64,000 nucleotides of DNA from Anaerolineales bacterium (lineage in GTDB: Bacteria > Chloroflexota > Anaerolineae > 4572-78 > J111): NCBI GenBank assembly GCA_015075405.1, contig JABTUK010000001.1, positions 2,046,001 to 2,110,000 of the forward strand. Reading direction: 5' to 3'. Position 1 is the first letter of the stretch. Each line of letters opens with the position of its first letter. Below are positions 20,046 to 29,858 of this stretch, piece after piece. Below the pieces are notes generated by a model. It saw only the letters and a program-made list of their open reading frames with translations. It made no database searches and was not told the origin of the DNA. A program made the translations under genes and the position numbers.

Positions 20046-20585
20046 ATGCCTCGATTAAAGGATAAGTATAAAGATGAGGTAGTGCCGGTCTTGCAAAAGG
20101 AGTTTAATTACTCCAATATCAACGAAGTGCCGCGCATTACTAAAGCAGTCGTAAATATCGGTTTGGGTGAGGCGTTGCAAAACGCCAAGGCTCTGGAAAA
20201 TGCTACGGGTGATCTGCGGATCATTACTGGCCAGCGCCCCGTGATTACCCGCGCTAAAAAGTCCATTGCTACGTTTAAGCTGCGCGAGGGTAACTCTATT
20301 GGGGCCAAAGTGACCCTGCGTGGCAGCCGGATGTGGGATTTTTTGGACAGGCTGATTAACATTTCGTTGGCCCGCCAGCGTGACTTTCGGGGGGTATCAC
20401 CTGATAGTTTTGATGGGCGGGGCAATTACAGCCTGGGTCTCACCGAGCAGTTGTCGTGGCCTGAGATTGATTACGATAAGATTGACAAACTGCGCGGGAT
20501 GGAGATTAACATTGTCACCACAGCCAAGACCGATGAAGAAGGCCGGCGGCTGTTAGATTTAATGGGGATGCCCTTTAAAAGGTAG
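20046..20585 (+). CDS. rplE: 50S ribosomal protein L5
   Basis: Binds 5S rRNA in the central protuberance. 179 residues from ATG 20046, with [38 protein letters not shown] and the [23 protein letters not shown] end. The reading frame is open into rplX, but the family N-terminus ([11 protein letters not shown]) and a TAAGGA site mark this start. rpsN follows after 8 bases. Confidence 0.97.
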   Translation: MPRLKDKYKDEVVPVLQKEFNYSNINEVPRITKAVVNIGLGEALQNAKALENATGDLRIITGQRPVITRAKKSIATFKLREGNSIGAKVTLRGSRMWDFLDRLINISLARQRDFRGVSPDSFDGRGNYSLGLTEQLSWPEIDYDKIDKLRGMEINIVTTAKTDEEGRRLLDLMGMPFKR

Positions 20586-20593
20586 GATTACTG

Positions 20594-20776
20594 ATGGCAA
20601 AAAAATGTATGATTGTACGCGAACAACGTCGGAAATTTGAAGTACGGGTGCATAACCGGTGCAGCCAATGCGGCCGCCCACGAGCTTACATGCGCCGCTT
20701 CGGCTTGTGCCGGATTTGTTTCCGCCAATTGGCAAATGAGGGCAAAATTCCCGGCGTGGTTAAATCAAGCTGGTAG
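20594..20776 (+). CDS. rpsN: 30S ribosomal protein S14, zinc-binding short form
   Basis: 60 residues of the type Z form: two CxxC pairs (CSQC and CRIC) hold a zinc ion. The ending [11 protein letters not shown] is typical. It lies 8 bases after rplE, and GGTAGGA in the end of rplE acts as its ribosome-binding site. The 103 bases after it contain no gene, only some palindromic sequence (AAGAACGAGCAGGCAAG region). Confidence 0.96.
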   Translation: MAKKCMIVREQRRKFEVRVHNRCSQCGRPRAYMRRFGLCRICFRQLANEGKIPGVVKSSW

Positions 20777-20879
20777 AGTTAGTTTTCTTGTCTGGTCGTT
20801 TCTGAATTTTGTTCAAGAACGAGCAGGCAAGAAAAATATGTCTTGTTTTTATTTGTGACTTTTCTGGAAGAGGTACTGT

Positions 20880-21284
20880 ATGAGCGCTATTGATCCCATT
20901 GCCGACATGCTGACCCGCATTAGAAATGCCTGCATGGCTCGTCACTCTCAGGCAGCGATGCCCGGTTCGAAAGTGCGTGAGGCAATTGCCAAGATTCTAA
21001 AAGAAGAAGGCTTTATTCAGGATTACGAAGTTTTACCTGGTAAGATTGGCTCGACGCTGCTAATTCATTTGAAGTATACTCGCGAACGCCACCCTCGCCC
21101 GGTGATTACCAATCTGGAACGGGTGAGCAAACCTGGCCGGCGAGCTTATTATCAAAAGGAAGATATTCCCTGGGTCCGCAGCGGCCTCGGTATTTCCATC
21201 GTTTCTACTTCCAAAGGGGTCATGACAGGCCGGCAGGCGCGTCGCCTGGGAGTGGGCGGCGAAGTACTGTGCAACGTCTGGTAA
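20880..21284 (+). CDS. rpsH: 30S ribosomal protein S8
   Basis: Central-domain organiser of the 30S subunit and, in E. coli, the spc operon repressor. 134 residues: [18 protein letters not shown] at the start and the C-terminal signature [33 protein letters not shown] 20880 follows AAGAGG. Confidence 0.97.
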   Translation: MSAIDPIADMLTRIRNACMARHSQAAMPGSKVREAIAKILKEEGFIQDYEVLPGKIGSTLLIHLKYTRERHPRPVITNLERVSKPGRRAYYQKEDIPWVRSGLGISIVSTSKGVMTGRQARRLGVGGEVLCNVW

Positions 21285-21326
21285 ACGCTGCCGATGAGTT
21301 CAGGTAGTTATAGTTGAGGTGATGAC

Positions 21327-21872
21327 ATGTCGAGAATAGGTAGATTGCCTGTGGTTATCCCGAAAGGGGTAACTGTAGATATAAACAAAAACTCGGTGGT
21401 GGTGAAGGGCCCAAAAGGTGAGTTACAGCGAGACTTTCCCCCCGAAATCGAGTTGAAACAAGAAGATGGTCAGGTGGTCACAACCCGTCACAGCGATCAC
21501 CGCACCCATCGTTCTAAGCATGGCTTAACCCGTGCCTTGCTTAATAACATGGTTACCGGCGTCAGTACCGGTTTCAAACGCCAGTTGTACATCGAAGGGG
21601 TTGGGTACAAGGCGGCGGTGGAAGGTAAAAAACTGGTTCTGAATGTGGGCTATTCGCATAACGTTGTTTTTGAGCCGCCCCAGGGGGTCAGTTTTGAGAT
21701 AGATAAGACCGGTCGTGATCTGACGATAACCGGAATTGATAAAGAAGTATTGGGTGAGATTTCTGCCCGTATCCGCCGGACTCGCCCGCCGGAACCCTAT
21801 AAGGGTAAAGGGATTCGCTATGCTGAAGAAAAAGTCCGGCGCAAAGCTGGTAAGGCTGGTAAGGCCAAGTAA
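21327..21872 (+). CDS. rplF: 50S ribosomal protein L6
   Basis: Lies near the sarcin-ricin loop. 181 residues made of two related domains: SRIGRLPVVIPKGV start, YIEGVGYKAAVEGKKL in the centre and the C-terminal RRTRPPEPYKGKGIRYAEE signature. GAGGTGATGAC precedes ATG 21327. The C-terminus is a short Lys/Gly-rich tail. Confidence 0.97.
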   Translation: MSRIGRLPVVIPKGVTVDINKNSVVVKGPKGELQRDFPPEIELKQEDGQVVTTRHSDHRTHRSKHGLTRALLNNMVTGVSTGFKRQLYIEGVGYKAAVEGKKLVLNVGYSHNVVFEPPQGVSFEIDKTGRDLTITGIDKEVLGEISARIRRTRPPEPYKGKGIRYAEEKVRRKAGKAGKAK

Positions 21873-21902
21873 TCGCTTTGGCGCTTGCTTATTGGAGGAA
21901 TT

Positions 21903-22277
21903 ATGGGAAAAACTAATCCGTCATACGTAGCCAGAAAGCGCCGCCAAGCGCGAGTACGCAAACATTTATCCGGGCTGCCCGAACGGCCCCGCCTGAATGT
22001 ATTCCGCAGTTTGAACCATATTTATGCCCAGGTTATTGACGATACTAAAGGGGTAACTCTGGTTTCAGCTTCTAGCCTGGATAGCAATGTTCGAGAAGCG
22101 GAGATAGCCGCCGGCAAGGGCAAGACCGAACGCGCTTCGCTGGTGGGTAAATTAGTGGCCGAGCGGGCTTTGGAAGCGGGTATCACTCAGGTGGTCTTTG
22201 ATCGCGGCGGGTATAAATATCATGGTCGAGTTAAAGCATTGGCCGACGCCTCGCGTGAAGCCGGGCTGAAATTTTAA
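21903..22277 (+). CDS. rplR: 50S ribosomal protein L18
   Basis: Binds 5S rRNA with L5. 124 residues from ATG 21903, preceded by GGAGG at 21894-21898: [34 protein letters not shown]. The C-terminal [26 protein letters not shown] is the standard family end. rpsE follows after 15 bases. Confidence 0.96.
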   Translation: MGKTNPSYVARKRRQARVRKHLSGLPERPRLNVFRSLNHIYAQVIDDTKGVTLVSASSLDSNVREAEIAAGKGKTERASLVGKLVAERALEAGITQVVFDRGGYKYHGRVKALADASREAGLKF

Positions 22278-22292
22278 GATAAGGGGATTTTT

Positions 22293-22826
22293 ATGGCAAA
22301 GCGTGAATTTCAGGATGCGGTAGAAGAACTTGACGAGCGAGTCGTTCATATTGCGCGTACAGCCAAGGTTGTCAAAGGTGGGCGGCGGTTTAGTTTCCGG
22401 GCCTGTGTGGTGGTTGGCGATGGCAAGGGCAGCGTGGGCGTTGGTATTGGTAAGGCGCGTGAGGTGCCTGAGGCTATTCGCAAAGGGTCGGAGCGGGCCA
22501 AACGCAATATGCGCAAAATTGCGATGTCGGGTACAACCATTCCCCACGAAATTACTTCCGGTTTTAGCGCCGCTCAGGTGTTTTTGAAACCTGCCTCGCC
22601 GGGTACAGGGGTTATTGCTGGCGGTGGGGTGCGCGCGGTCGTTGAAGCGGCGGGTATCCATGATATTTTGACCAAAAGCAAAGGTAGCTCCAACATTTTG
22701 AATGTGGTAAAAGCGACAGTCAAGGCGCTCAACGAACTGCAAGACCCGATGGAAGTCGCTCAAAATCGGGGCATTCCGCTCAACCGGGTCCAACCATTCT
22801 GGCTGGGGAGAGGGAACAATGGCTAA
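22293..22826 (+). CDS. rpsE: 30S ribosomal protein S5
   Basis: Helps accuracy and mRNA entry. 177 residues with the S5 N-terminal dsRNA-binding-like domain ([36 protein letters not shown]) and the C-terminal domain ([26 protein letters not shown]). The last 8 bases overlap the start of rpmD, so the two are translationally coupled. Confidence 0.97.
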   Translation: MAKREFQDAVEELDERVVHIARTAKVVKGGRRFSFRACVVVGDGKGSVGVGIGKAREVPEAIRKGSERAKRNMRKIAMSGTTIPHEITSGFSAAQVFLKPASPGTGVIAGGGVRAVVEAAGIHDILTKSKGSSNILNVVKATVKALNELQDPMEVAQNRGIPLNRVQPFWLGRGNNG

Positions 22827-23016
22827 TAAAGAAGCGAAAGCCCTGAAAGTCAAATGGGTTAAAAGCGCCATTGGTTACTCGGTGCGACAGAAAAACACCG
22901 TGCGAGCTTTAGGTTTGCGCCGGCTTGGTCAAATTGTCGAACATGATGATACGCCGGTTATCCGGGGGATGATTAACAAGGTTTCTCACCTGGTACAAGT
23001 GGTCGAAGAAGCCTAA
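22819..23016 (+). CDS. rpmD: 50S ribosomal protein L30
   Basis: 65 residues; the core [31 protein letters not shown] is the family signature (parts shown: [14 protein letters not shown]). It starts inside the last codons of rpsE (8-bp overlap). The GGGAGAGGG just before the ATG serves as its ribosome-binding site. rplO follows after 16 bases. Confidence 0.95.
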   Translation: MANKEAKALKVKWVKSAIGYSVRQKNTVRALGLRRLGQIVEHDDTPVIRGMINKVSHLVQVVEEA

Positions 23017-23032
23017 TTGGAGGCAGCAAGTC

Positions 23033-23491
23033 ATGCAGTTACATGATTTAAGACCCCCTGCGGGGAGTCATAAGCGTAAAAAAAGAATTGGCCGGGGGAT
23101 GGCCTCGGGAAGCGGCAAAACTTCGGGCCGGGGTATCAAGGGGCAAAATGCCCGTTCCGGGGGTGGTAAAGGGCCTTACTTCGAGGGCGGTCAGTTGCCG
23201 TTGGTGCGGCGCTTACCCTTCCGGCGAGGGTTCACAAATATCCGGCGGGTGGAGTACAAGCCGGTCAATGTTGAATTTTTGCAGGAAAGATTTGGCGAAG
23301 GCTACCAGGAAATAACGCCGGAAGTTTTGATTGAGACAGGGGTTATTAAAAGCTCAGATAAAGCTGTGGCAATTCTGGGAAATGGTGAAATTACCACTGC
23401 TCTGACGGTCAAAGCGCACCGATTCTCAAAAAGCGCCAGGGAAAAAATTGAAGCAGCCGGCGGTACCGTCGAAGTTTTACCCTTGGCCTGA
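23033..23491 (+). CDS. rplO: 50S ribosomal protein L15
   Basis: Late-assembly protein that reaches into the 50S core. 152 residues: [20 protein letters not shown] start, the Gly-rich arm [37 protein letters not shown], and a globular end with [15 protein letters not shown] [20 protein letters not shown]. It is followed by a palindromic repeat and then secY. Confidence 0.96.
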   Translation: MQLHDLRPPAGSHKRKKRIGRGMASGSGKTSGRGIKGQNARSGGGKGPYFEGGQLPLVRRLPFRRGFTNIRRVEYKPVNVEFLQERFGEGYQEITPEVLIETGVIKSSDKAVAILGNGEITTALTVKAHRFSKSAREKIEAAGGTVEVLPLA

Positions 23492-23493
23492 GA

Positions 23494-23561
23494 ACTTGTA
23501 GTAACAACTTAAGTCGCAGGCTATTTCGGCTAGAAAACGACTAAAGTCGTCACTACAAACT
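23494..23561. repeat. Dispersed palindromic repeat, ACTTGTAGT type
   Basis: Left arm 23494-23516 and right arm 23538-23561 are inverted copies matching at about 18 of 21 bases (outer ends TTGTAGT and ACTACAA; inner TAAGTCG and CGACTAA). This resembles the small MITE-like intergenic palindromes seen in Chloroflexota and cyanobacteria. It fills the rplO-secY gap, where it may shape the mRNA. Confidence 0.75.
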
Positions 23562-23590
23562 CGTTGCTAAAAGAAGGATTTAACTTTCTG

Positions 23591-24916
23591 ATGATAGAAG
23601 CGATTCGCAACGCATTTACGCTCCCGGACCTTAGACGTAAAATTATTTTTACGATTTTGATTCTGGTTGCCTATCGGGCCGCGGCGCACGTGCCGGTACC
23701 GGGTGTGAACGGCGCGGCCTTACAACAGTTTTTAGAGTCGGGGGAGCAGGGGAGTACCATTGTTCAGTTTTTGAACCTCCTTTCGGGGGGAACGCTGGCC
23801 CGGTTCTCGGTAATGGCCATGGGGGTTTATCCCTACATTACGGCCTCCATTATTATTCAATTGTTGACGCCGCTGGTGCCGCAATTGCAAGAACTGTCCA
23901 AAGAGGGTGAACAGGGCCGGAACAAGATCAATCTGTACACCCATTGGTTGAGCGTGCCCCTGGCTATGCTTCAGGCTTATGGGCAGGTTGTCTTTATTCA
24001 AAATTCGGTGCCGGGGGTTATTACCAATTTTGGGTTTAGTGTCAATCCGTTGGCGACCATTGCTACCCTGCTGACGATGACGGCGGGAACGATGGTGGCC
24101 GTGTGGATGGGTGAACTTATCACCGAGCAGGGTATTGGCAATGGGGTTTCGATTATCATCTTTGGTGGTATTGCGGCCCAAATTCCCAGCCAGATTGGTA
24201 ACTTTATCAGCCGGCAGGAGTGGTTTAATCTGGTCGTGTTTGCGCTGATTACCATTTTAACGATTGCCGTGATAGTTTTTGTTCAAGAAGGACAGCGGCG
24301 TATTCCGGTCCAGTATGGTAAGCGAGTACGCGGCACAAAAGTGTATGGTGGGCAGAGTACTCACATCCCGTTGAAAGTTAACAGCGCCGGGATGATCCCG
24401 CTCATTTTTGCCCAATCTATTATGATCTTTCCGAGCGCAGTAGCCGGTTACTTCCAGTTTAGCCAGTACCCAGTTATAGCCAGTATCGCCAACTTTGTGG
24501 TTCAATATTTTAGCCCGAATCCAACTTCGTATCCCTACTGGATTCTTTACTTCATTATGGTGGTTGGCTTTACCTACTTCTATACCGATGTTATCTTCAA
24601 ACAGCAAAACCTGGCTGACAATCTGCAGCGGCAAGGCGGTTTTATTCCGGGTTTACGACCGGGTAAACGTACCGAGATTTATCTGAATACGGTCTTGCAG
24701 CGGATTACCCTGGTCGGGGCGCTGTTGTTGGGTGGCGTCGCAATTCTGCCCTGGTTGGTGAATATTATCCCTGGGGTGAATCAAAGTGGTAGCCAAACCC
24801 AAGCTCTACTCATCACCAGTACTGGGCTTTTGATTGTGGTCGGTGTGGTGTTGGACACCATGAAACAACTTCAAGCCCAATTGCTGATGCGTCACTACGA
24901 GGGCTTTATTAGTTAA
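23591..24916 (+). CDS. secY: Preprotein translocase subunit SecY
   Basis: Channel-forming membrane subunit of the Sec translocon. 441 residues with about ten hydrophobic segments. FLNLLSGGTLARFSVMAMGVYPYI marks TM2 and the plug region, GITEQGIGNG-like LITEQGIGNGVSIIIF lies in TM4. QEGQRRIPVQYGKR and LKVNSAGMIPLIFAQS mark the cytoplasmic loop C4 and TM7. The start ATG 23591 (MIEAIRNAFTLPDLRRK) is preferred over an in-frame TTG at 23564, because AAGAAGGA at 23570-23577 lies between them. Unlike in many bacteria, adk does not follow; map does. Confidence 0.96.
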   Translation: MIEAIRNAFTLPDLRRKIIFTILILVAYRAAAHVPVPGVNGAALQQFLESGEQGSTIVQFLNLLSGGTLARFSVMAMGVYPYITASIIIQLLTPLVPQLQELSKEGEQGRNKINLYTHWLSVPLAMLQAYGQVVFIQNSVPGVITNFGFSVNPLATIATLLTMTAGTMVAVWMGELITEQGIGNGVSIIIFGGIAAQIPSQIGNFISRQEWFNLVVFALITILTIAVIVFVQEGQRRIPVQYGKRVRGTKVYGGQSTHIPLKVNSAGMIPLIFAQSIMIFPSAVAGYFQFSQYPVIASIANFVVQYFSPNPTSYPYWILYFIMVVGFTYFYTDVIFKQQNLADNLQRQGGFIPGLRPGKRTEIYLNTVLQRITLVGALLLGGVAILPWLVNIIPGVNQSGSQTQALLITSTGLLIVVGVVLDTMKQLQAQLLMRHYEGFIS

Positions 24917-24980
24917 TCATAAGGAAAGTAGTTGCTCTCTAAGCTTTAGTGGCAATGATGAAGTAACTTCTGCCAGTAGT

Positions 24981-25772
24981 ATGTTCCAGACCAAAACGCG
25001 GCGTGTTGTCTTAAAATCTAAAGAAGAAATCGCACTGATGCGCCAGGCAGGGAAAATTGTAGCCTTAGCTTTAGATGAAATCCGACGGCATACGAAACCT
25101 GGCGTCACGACCGGCGAACTGGATCGTATCGCCGAAGATGCCTTGAAACGACATAATGCTATCCCTGTTTTCAAAGGTTATCCCAACCAGCGCGAAGGGG
25201 GGCCACCCTTCCCTAAAACAATTACGGCCTGTATCAATGAAGAATTGGTGCATGGAATTCCCAGTGATAGTCGAGTACTGCGAGAAGGTGACATCTTCAG
25301 TGTAGACTGCGGCGCATACTATAAAGGCTGGGTGGGAGATGCAGCCACAACAATCCCGGTCGGCCAAATTTCCGCAGAAGCGCAGCGATTACTGGCCGTA
25401 ACTGAACAAGCCCTCTACGAGGGGATTAGTCAGGGAAGGTTGGGCGGTCAAACGGAAGATATTTCGGCAGCCGTACAGGATTACGCGGAGCGGCATGGTT
25501 ATAGTGTGGTCCGGGAATATACTGGTCATGGGGTTGGACGCAATATGCATGAAGACCCGCAAGTACCAAATTTTGGGCAGCGCGGTCGAGGGATGCGGCT
25601 AAAAATGGGTATGACCATTGCCCTGGAGCCGATGGTCAATATGGGCACCTGGAAGACCAAACTTTTGAACGACTATTGGACAGTAGTTACTGAAGATGGT
25701 AAATTATCGGCTCACTTTGAACATTCTTTTGCCATCACCGACGGTGAGCCTTATATTTTGACCTTATTGTAA
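24981..25772 (+). CDS. map: Type I methionine aminopeptidase
   Basis: Removes the initiator methionine from nascent proteins. 263 residues. The two-metal site is complete: Asp in SVDCGA, Asp in GDAATT, His in EYTGHGVG, Glu in ALEPM and Glu in HFEHSFAI. No Shine-Dalgarno sequence is visible before ATG 24981 (TTCTGCCAGTAGT). It is placed between secY and rpmJ; infA, usually the next gene, is missing here. Confidence 0.96.
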   Translation: MFQTKTRRVVLKSKEEIALMRQAGKIVALALDEIRRHTKPGVTTGELDRIAEDALKRHNAIPVFKGYPNQREGGPPFPKTITACINEELVHGIPSDSRVLREGDIFSVDCGAYYKGWVGDAATTIPVGQISAEAQRLLAVTEQALYEGISQGRLGGQTEDISAAVQDYAERHGYSVVREYTGHGVGRNMHEDPQVPNFGQRGRGMRLKMGMTIALEPMVNMGTWKTKLLNDYWTVVTEDGKLSAHFEHSFAITDGEPYILTLL

Positions 25773-25806
25773 CAAAGCAGATAATAACCTGCTGAGGATG
25801 GTAATG

Positions 25807-25920
25807 ATGAAAGTAAGACCTTCAATAAAACGTAGATGTGATAACTGCAAAATTATTAAACGCCGGGGCGTAGTGCGGATTATTTGTACCAATCCCCGTC
25901 ACAAGCAGCGCCAAGGGTAA
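25807..25920 (+). CDS. rpmJ: 50S ribosomal protein L36, zinc-binding form
   Basis: 37 residues, [20 protein letters not shown] then [17 protein letters not shown]: the zinc ligands are the CDNC pair, a third Cys (IIC) and His in PRH. Too short for standard ORF cut-offs. An ATG at 25804 immediately before would add one Met; ATG 25807 matches the family start, with GAGG at 25794-25797. It is followed 11 bases later by rpsM. Confidence 0.95.
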   Translation: MKVRPSIKRRCDNCKIIKRRGVVRIICTNPRHKQRQG

Positions 25921-25931
25921 GGAGAGAGAGT

Positions 25932-26312
25932 ATGGCTCGTATTGCCGGTGTTGACCTGCCGCGTGAGAAACGTGTTGAGGTCGGGTTAACTTATATTTAT
26001 GGGATCGGATTAGCCACCAGTCAAGAAATTTTGAAAAGCACGGGAATTAATCCAGATACACGGGTTAAAGACCTGGCCGAAGAAGAAGTGACCCGTCTGC
26101 GCGAGATCATTGACCGTGATTATGTGGTAGAAGGAGATCTGCGGCGCGAGATCGGTTTAAATATTAAACGCTTGCAGGAAATTGGCTGCTATCGGGGTAT
26201 GCGTCATCGTCGTAACTTGCCGGTACGCGGTCAGCGCACGCGAACCAATGCGCGAACCAAGCGTGGCGCTCGACGGACAGTGGCCGGCAAGAAGCGGGCC
26301 GCTCGGAAGTAA
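25932..26312 (+). CDS. rpsM: 30S ribosomal protein S13
   Basis: Contacts tRNAs and the 50S subunit (bridge B1). 126 residues from ATG 25932: [25 protein letters not shown], and the C-terminal [28 protein letters not shown] tail (key part [19 protein letters not shown]). GGAGAGAGAG gives the ribosome-binding site. An in-frame open stretch back to 25884 lies inside rpmJ and is rejected. Confidence 0.97.
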   Translation: MARIAGVDLPREKRVEVGLTYIYGIGLATSQEILKSTGINPDTRVKDLAEEEVTRLREIIDRDYVVEGDLRREIGLNIKRLQEIGCYRGMRHRRNLPVRGQRTRTNARTKRGARRTVAGKKRAARK

Positions 26313-26322
26313 TTATATATCT

Positions 26323-26356
26323 CTGCGCTTTTTGTGAAATATTACAAAATGCGCAG
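26323..26356 (+). promoter_or_regulatory. Hairpin between rpsM and rpsK
   Basis: CTGCGC 26323-26328 pairs with GCGCAG 26351-26356, with further TTTTTGT/ACAAAAT pairing inside. It is 23 bases before the rpsK start and has no T tract, so mRNA processing or translational control is more likely than termination. Confidence 0.5.
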
Positions 26357-26379
26357 GATTTAGATATTTTGGAGATTTC

Positions 26380-26781
26380 ATGGCAAAACAAAAAGCTCGA
26401 ACGGCGCGGGCAACGACTAAAAAAGAAAAGAAAAATGTAAGTTACGGCCGGGCTTATATTTACGCGACCTTTAATAATACTATTGTCAGTATCACCGACC
26501 AACAGGGCAACGTTATCTCCTGGTCAAGTGGTGGGACAAGCGGGTTCAAAGGTTCACGCAAAAGCACCCCTTATGCGGCTCAGTTAGCGGCTAAAAATGC
26601 GGCGAAGGCGGCCCAAGAACATGGCATGCGTGAGCTGGATGTGTTTATCAAGGGGCCAGGGCCGGGGCGTGAGGCGGCCATTCGCTCTTTGCAGGCCTCA
26701 GATATGAAGTTGCGGTCAATTACCGATAAGACGCCTATCCCGCATAATGGCTGCCGTCCGCCCAAAAAGCGTCGAGTCTAA
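26380..26781 (+). CDS. rpsK: 30S ribosomal protein S11
   Basis: Platform protein next to the E site. 133 residues: a Lys/Ala-rich N-terminal tail, then [30 protein letters not shown]. The C-terminal signature [33 protein letters not shown] is also present (key part [16 protein letters not shown]). Start ATG 26380 follows TTGGAGA. Confidence 0.97.
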   Translation: MAKQKARTARATTKKEKKNVSYGRAYIYATFNNTIVSITDQQGNVISWSSGGTSGFKGSRKSTPYAAQLAAKNAAKAAQEHGMRELDVFIKGPGPGREAAIRSLQASDMKLRSITDKTPIPHNGCRPPKKRRV

Positions 26782-26889
26782 TCTCACGTCGGTAAGTGCT
26801 TAAACTTTGTAAAAGTTTTAAGAGGGACGAAGGGTCAGCCAAGCCTGTAAACCTCTTTCATTTAGTAAAGTTAGATTCAGGAGGATAAA

Positions 26890-27525
26890 TTGGCGCGTTA
26901 TACAGATTCAGTTTGTAGATTATGCCGGGCCGAGGGAGAAAAACTTTTTCTCAAAGGTGACCGGTGCTTTACCCCCAAATGTGCGGTGGAGAAACGTTCT
27001 TACCCGCCAGGATTGCACGGGCGGCAAGGACAGTTCCGCCGCAAAGAGTCGGATTATGGCAATCAGTTGCGTGAAAAGCAGAAGGTGCGCCGACTCTACG
27101 GAGTTTTTGAGCGACAATTCCGGCGCTATTTTCAGGAAGCTCAACGTCAAAAAGGTTTGACCGGGGTTAACCTGCTCACCATTTTGGAAAGTCGGCTGGA
27201 TAATGTGGTTTATCGGTTAGGGTTGGCTTCCTCGCGCCCGCAGGCGCGACAGCTTGTGTCTCACGGTCATTTTGAGGTAAATGGTCGCAAAACCAATATT
27301 TCCTCATTTATTGTCTCCGAAGGGGATGTAATCAGCGTCCGTGAGAGCAGCCGGAAGACAACTTACTTTAAAGATGTAGCAAAAAGTTTAGATGAGGGAC
27401 GCGTGCCGGGTTGGTTGAGCCTGAACGTGGCCGAGCTGTCGGGCCGGGTGGTCAGCAAACCTTCACGCGAACACATTGACGTCACCCTCAATGAACAACT
27501 GATTGTTGAATATTACAGCCGGTAA
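26890..27525 (+). CDS. rpsD: 30S ribosomal protein S4, zinc-binding form
   Basis: Primary 16S rRNA binder and often an operon autoregulator. 211 residues: an N-terminal zinc site CRLC...C...C (residues about 9-33), the [16 protein letters not shown] region and the S4 RNA-binding domain ([27 protein letters not shown]). TTG 26890 is chosen as the start because CAGGAGG precedes it and the family N-terminus ([12 protein letters not shown]) begins there. The 108-bp gap before it contains a CTTAAAACTTT-type imperfect hairpin that could be an S4 target. Confidence 0.96.
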   Translation: MARYTDSVCRLCRAEGEKLFLKGDRCFTPKCAVEKRSYPPGLHGRQGQFRRKESDYGNQLREKQKVRRLYGVFERQFRRYFQEAQRQKGLTGVNLLTILESRLDNVVYRLGLASSRPQARQLVSHGHFEVNGRKTNISSFIVSEGDVISVRESSRKTTYFKDVAKSLDEGRVPGWLSLNVAELSGRVVSKPSREHIDVTLNEQLIVEYYSR

Positions 27526-27622
27526 GCTGGGTTGAATTGATTAGGTTTGGTAGAGTTGGCAACGTTCAACGATTAGAGGTTTATAATAGATTATTGGATA
27601 GACGTATTTGGAGGGTGTTCCA

Positions 27623-28606
27623 TTGGCTGATATGAATTTGGTCTTACCCAAAATAGAAACCGAGGCGAGTACTCGAAGTTATGGTCGTTTTAGTATCGGT
27701 CCACTAGAAAGTGGCTACGGGATTACGCTGGGCAATGCCTTGCGCCGGGTCCTGCTTTCTTCGTTGACCGGCGCAGCCGTTACTTCCATTCGCGTTAGCG
27801 GCGTGCATCACGAATTTTCTGATATTCCCCACGTGCGCGAGGATATGACGGCCCTGATTTTGAATGTTAAACAATTGCGGCTCAAACTGCATCAGAATGA
27901 GTCGGCCCGGCTACGGGTAGAGGTCAAGGGCGAGGGTGTTATCACCGCTGGTGATATTGAGTATCCGCCCCATGTTGAAATTATCAACCCTGACCTGCAT
28001 CTGCTAACGGCTGACTCATCGGAAGCCGAATTGGATATGGAGTTGGTCGTGCAAATGGGCCGGGGCTATTCTCCGGCGGAAGAGCGCGGCAAGCTGCCCA
28101 TTGGTGAGATTCCGGTTGACGCTATCTTTAGCCCCATTCGGAAGGCGAATTTTGTGGTTGAGCGGGCGCGTATTGGCCAGGACACCGATTATGACCGGCT
28201 GCTCCTGGAAATTAGCACCGACGGTACCATTTCTCCGCATGATGCGCTTAGTTCATCGGCCAAGATTTTGGTGCAGCATTTCTCGTTAGTAGCCGGCGTG
28301 ACCGAAATTGAAGCGCCCATTGAAACCGAGTCCGAAGGTGGGATTCCGAGCAAGATTTACGAAACGCCCATCGAGGAGTTGGAACTTACCGTGCGCGCTT
28401 ATAACTGTCTCAAGCGGGCCGGTATCACGCAAGTGGGTGAAATTCTGGAAAAATTGAAGAAGGGTCAGGATGAAATCCTGGCAATCCGCAACTTTGGGCA
28501 GAAATCGCTGGACGAGTTGATGGAGCGCCTGGAAGAAAAAGGCTTTCTGAGCGTCCTGGCCGATGAAGGGGGCGATGGCTCCCCGGTGGCGGTCAAAGAC
28601 TTTTAA
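27623..28606 (+). CDS. rpoA: DNA-directed RNA polymerase alpha subunit
   Basis: Scaffolds RNA polymerase assembly and contacts activators and UP elements. 327 residues: N-terminal assembly domain with FSIGPLESGYGITLGNALRRVLLSSL and YSPAEERGKLPIGEIPVDAIFSP. A linker and the C-terminal DNA-binding domain (LELTVRAYNCLKRAGITQVGEILEK, RNFGQKSLDELMERL) follow. Start TTG 27623 fits GGAGGG at 27610-27615; ATG 27632 is possible but badly spaced. A TATAAT at 27582 hints at an internal promoter (its -35 is poorly spaced). It is followed by rplQ. Confidence 0.97.
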   Translation: MADMNLVLPKIETEASTRSYGRFSIGPLESGYGITLGNALRRVLLSSLTGAAVTSIRVSGVHHEFSDIPHVREDMTALILNVKQLRLKLHQNESARLRVEVKGEGVITAGDIEYPPHVEIINPDLHLLTADSSEAELDMELVVQMGRGYSPAEERGKLPIGEIPVDAIFSPIRKANFVVERARIGQDTDYDRLLLEISTDGTISPHDALSSSAKILVQHFSLVAGVTEIEAPIETESEGGIPSKIYETPIEELELTVRAYNCLKRAGITQVGEILEKLKKGQDEILAIRNFGQKSLDELMERLEEKGFLSVLADEGGDGSPVAVKDF

Positions 28607-28649
28607 TCATAGGCTCGCTTTTGCGGCTGGTTTTTGAGGAGAAATAATC

Positions 28650-29009
28650 ATGCGACACAATGTAATGGGGCGAAAGCTGAGCCGCTCAACCAATCATCGC
28701 AAGGCTCTCTTTCGCAACCTGGCGACTGAATTATTCAGACACGATAGAATTACGACGACGGAAGCTAAAGCTAAAAGTGTGCAACCTATTGCCGAAAAGC
28801 TGATTACTTTGGCTAAGCGGGGCGACTTACACTCGCGGCGTTTGGCCGCCCGTGATGTAACGGACCCGGCAGTACTACAAAAACTTTTTGGCGAAATTGG
28901 GCCGCGTGCGCAGAATCGGGCCGGTGGCTATGTGCGAATTTATAAACTGGGTCCGCGTCATGGCGATGCCGCCCCGATGGCCTTGCTTGAGTTGGTAGAT
29001 AAGGCCTGA
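28650..29009 (+). CDS. rplQ: 50S ribosomal protein L17
   Basis: 119 residues: [24 protein letters not shown] start, [23 protein letters not shown] in the middle, and [25 protein letters not shown] at the end. The ATG follows GAGGAGA. Standard neighbour of rpoA. Confidence 0.97.
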   Translation: MRHNVMGRKLSRSTNHRKALFRNLATELFRHDRITTTEAKAKSVQPIAEKLITLAKRGDLHSRRLAARDVTDPAVLQKLFGEIGPRAQNRAGGYVRIYKLGPRHGDAAPMALLELVDKA

Positions 29010-29022
29010 TTTTTGAGAGCTT

Positions 29023-29802
29023 GTGACCGGCAAGGCCCGTTATCGAGCTGTCATTGAATATGATGGCACGGACTTCCTTGGGTTTCAAATTCAGGCGCGT
29101 GGGCGGACTGTCCAGGGAGAGATTGAGAAAGCGCTTCAGCAAGTCACTCAATCCACCATTCGGATAGATGGCGCCGGTCGGACAGATACCGGAGTTCACG
29201 CCACAGGTCAAGTGATTGCTTTTAACGTCAAGTGGAAACATTCGCTCGCAGACCTGCACCGTGCGCTCAACGCCAATTTGCCCGATGATATTGTTGTCAG
29301 CGATTTAAAAATTGTGGACTCGATGTTTCATCCCCGGTTTAGCGCCTTAAGCCGGTCCTATTGCTACACGGTTATTAACCAACCGTGGCCCGAGGTGTTA
29401 CAGCGGCGGTATGCTTATCACGTTAAGTCGCCCTTAGATGTGGGGGCGATGAATGAAGCCAGCCGCTTTCTGATTGGTTCTCACGATTTTGCCTCATTTG
29501 GCAAACCGCCGCAGGGTGAAAATACGGTTCGACAGGTTAGCCAAGCTGAATGGACAGCCAACGGCAAGTTGCTAGACTTTGAAATAACAGCCAATGCCTT
29601 TCTGTATCGAATGGTGAGAACTATTGTCGGAACCCTGATTCAAGTGGGGTTAGGGCAATTGGCTGTTAGCGAGATTAAAAATATTCTGGACGCGCGAGAT
29701 TTGACGCGCTCGGCTCCGCCAGCACCAGCGCACGGCTTGTGCCTGGTACGGGTCGCTTACCCAGTTACCAGTGAACAGTTATCAGTTCAACCGTATGATT
29801 AA
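29023..29802 (+). CDS. truA: tRNA pseudouridine(38-40) synthase TruA
   Basis: Isomerises uridines in the anticodon arm of tRNAs. 259 residues with the catalytic Asp in GAGRTDTGVHATGQV, RSYCYTV in the core and FLYRMVRTIVGTLIQVG near the end. GTG 29023 is the start. The last dozen residues (TSEQLSVQPYD) are encoded by a heptamer repeat, i.e. the element has replaced or extended the native C-terminus. It lies between rplQ and rplM, as in many bacteria. Confidence 0.95.
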   Translation: MTGKARYRAVIEYDGTDFLGFQIQARGRTVQGEIEKALQQVTQSTIRIDGAGRTDTGVHATGQVIAFNVKWKHSLADLHRALNANLPDDIVVSDLKIVDSMFHPRFSALSRSYCYTVINQPWPEVLQRRYAYHVKSPLDVGAMNEASRFLIGSHDFASFGKPPQGENTVRQVSQAEWTANGKLLDFEITANAFLYRMVRTIVGTLIQVGLGQLAVSEIKNILDARDLTRSAPPAPAHGLCLVRVAYPVTSEQLSVQPYD

Positions 29803-29842
29803 CCGCTGATTACTGATTACTGACAACTGTTTACTATTTTCT
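29761..29842. repeat. Heptamer hairpin array, CAGTTAT/GATTACT family (copy 1)
   Basis: Left units CCAGTTA, CCAGTGA, ACAGTTA, TCAGTTC; right units GCTGATT, ACTGATT, ACTGACA, ACTGTTT, ending in TACTATTTTCTGAGGAG. It overlaps the 3' end and stop codon of truA and runs into the rplM ribosome-binding site. The same unit family recurs at 62658. Confidence 0.82.
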
Positions 29843-29858
29843 GAGGAGTTAGACAACT

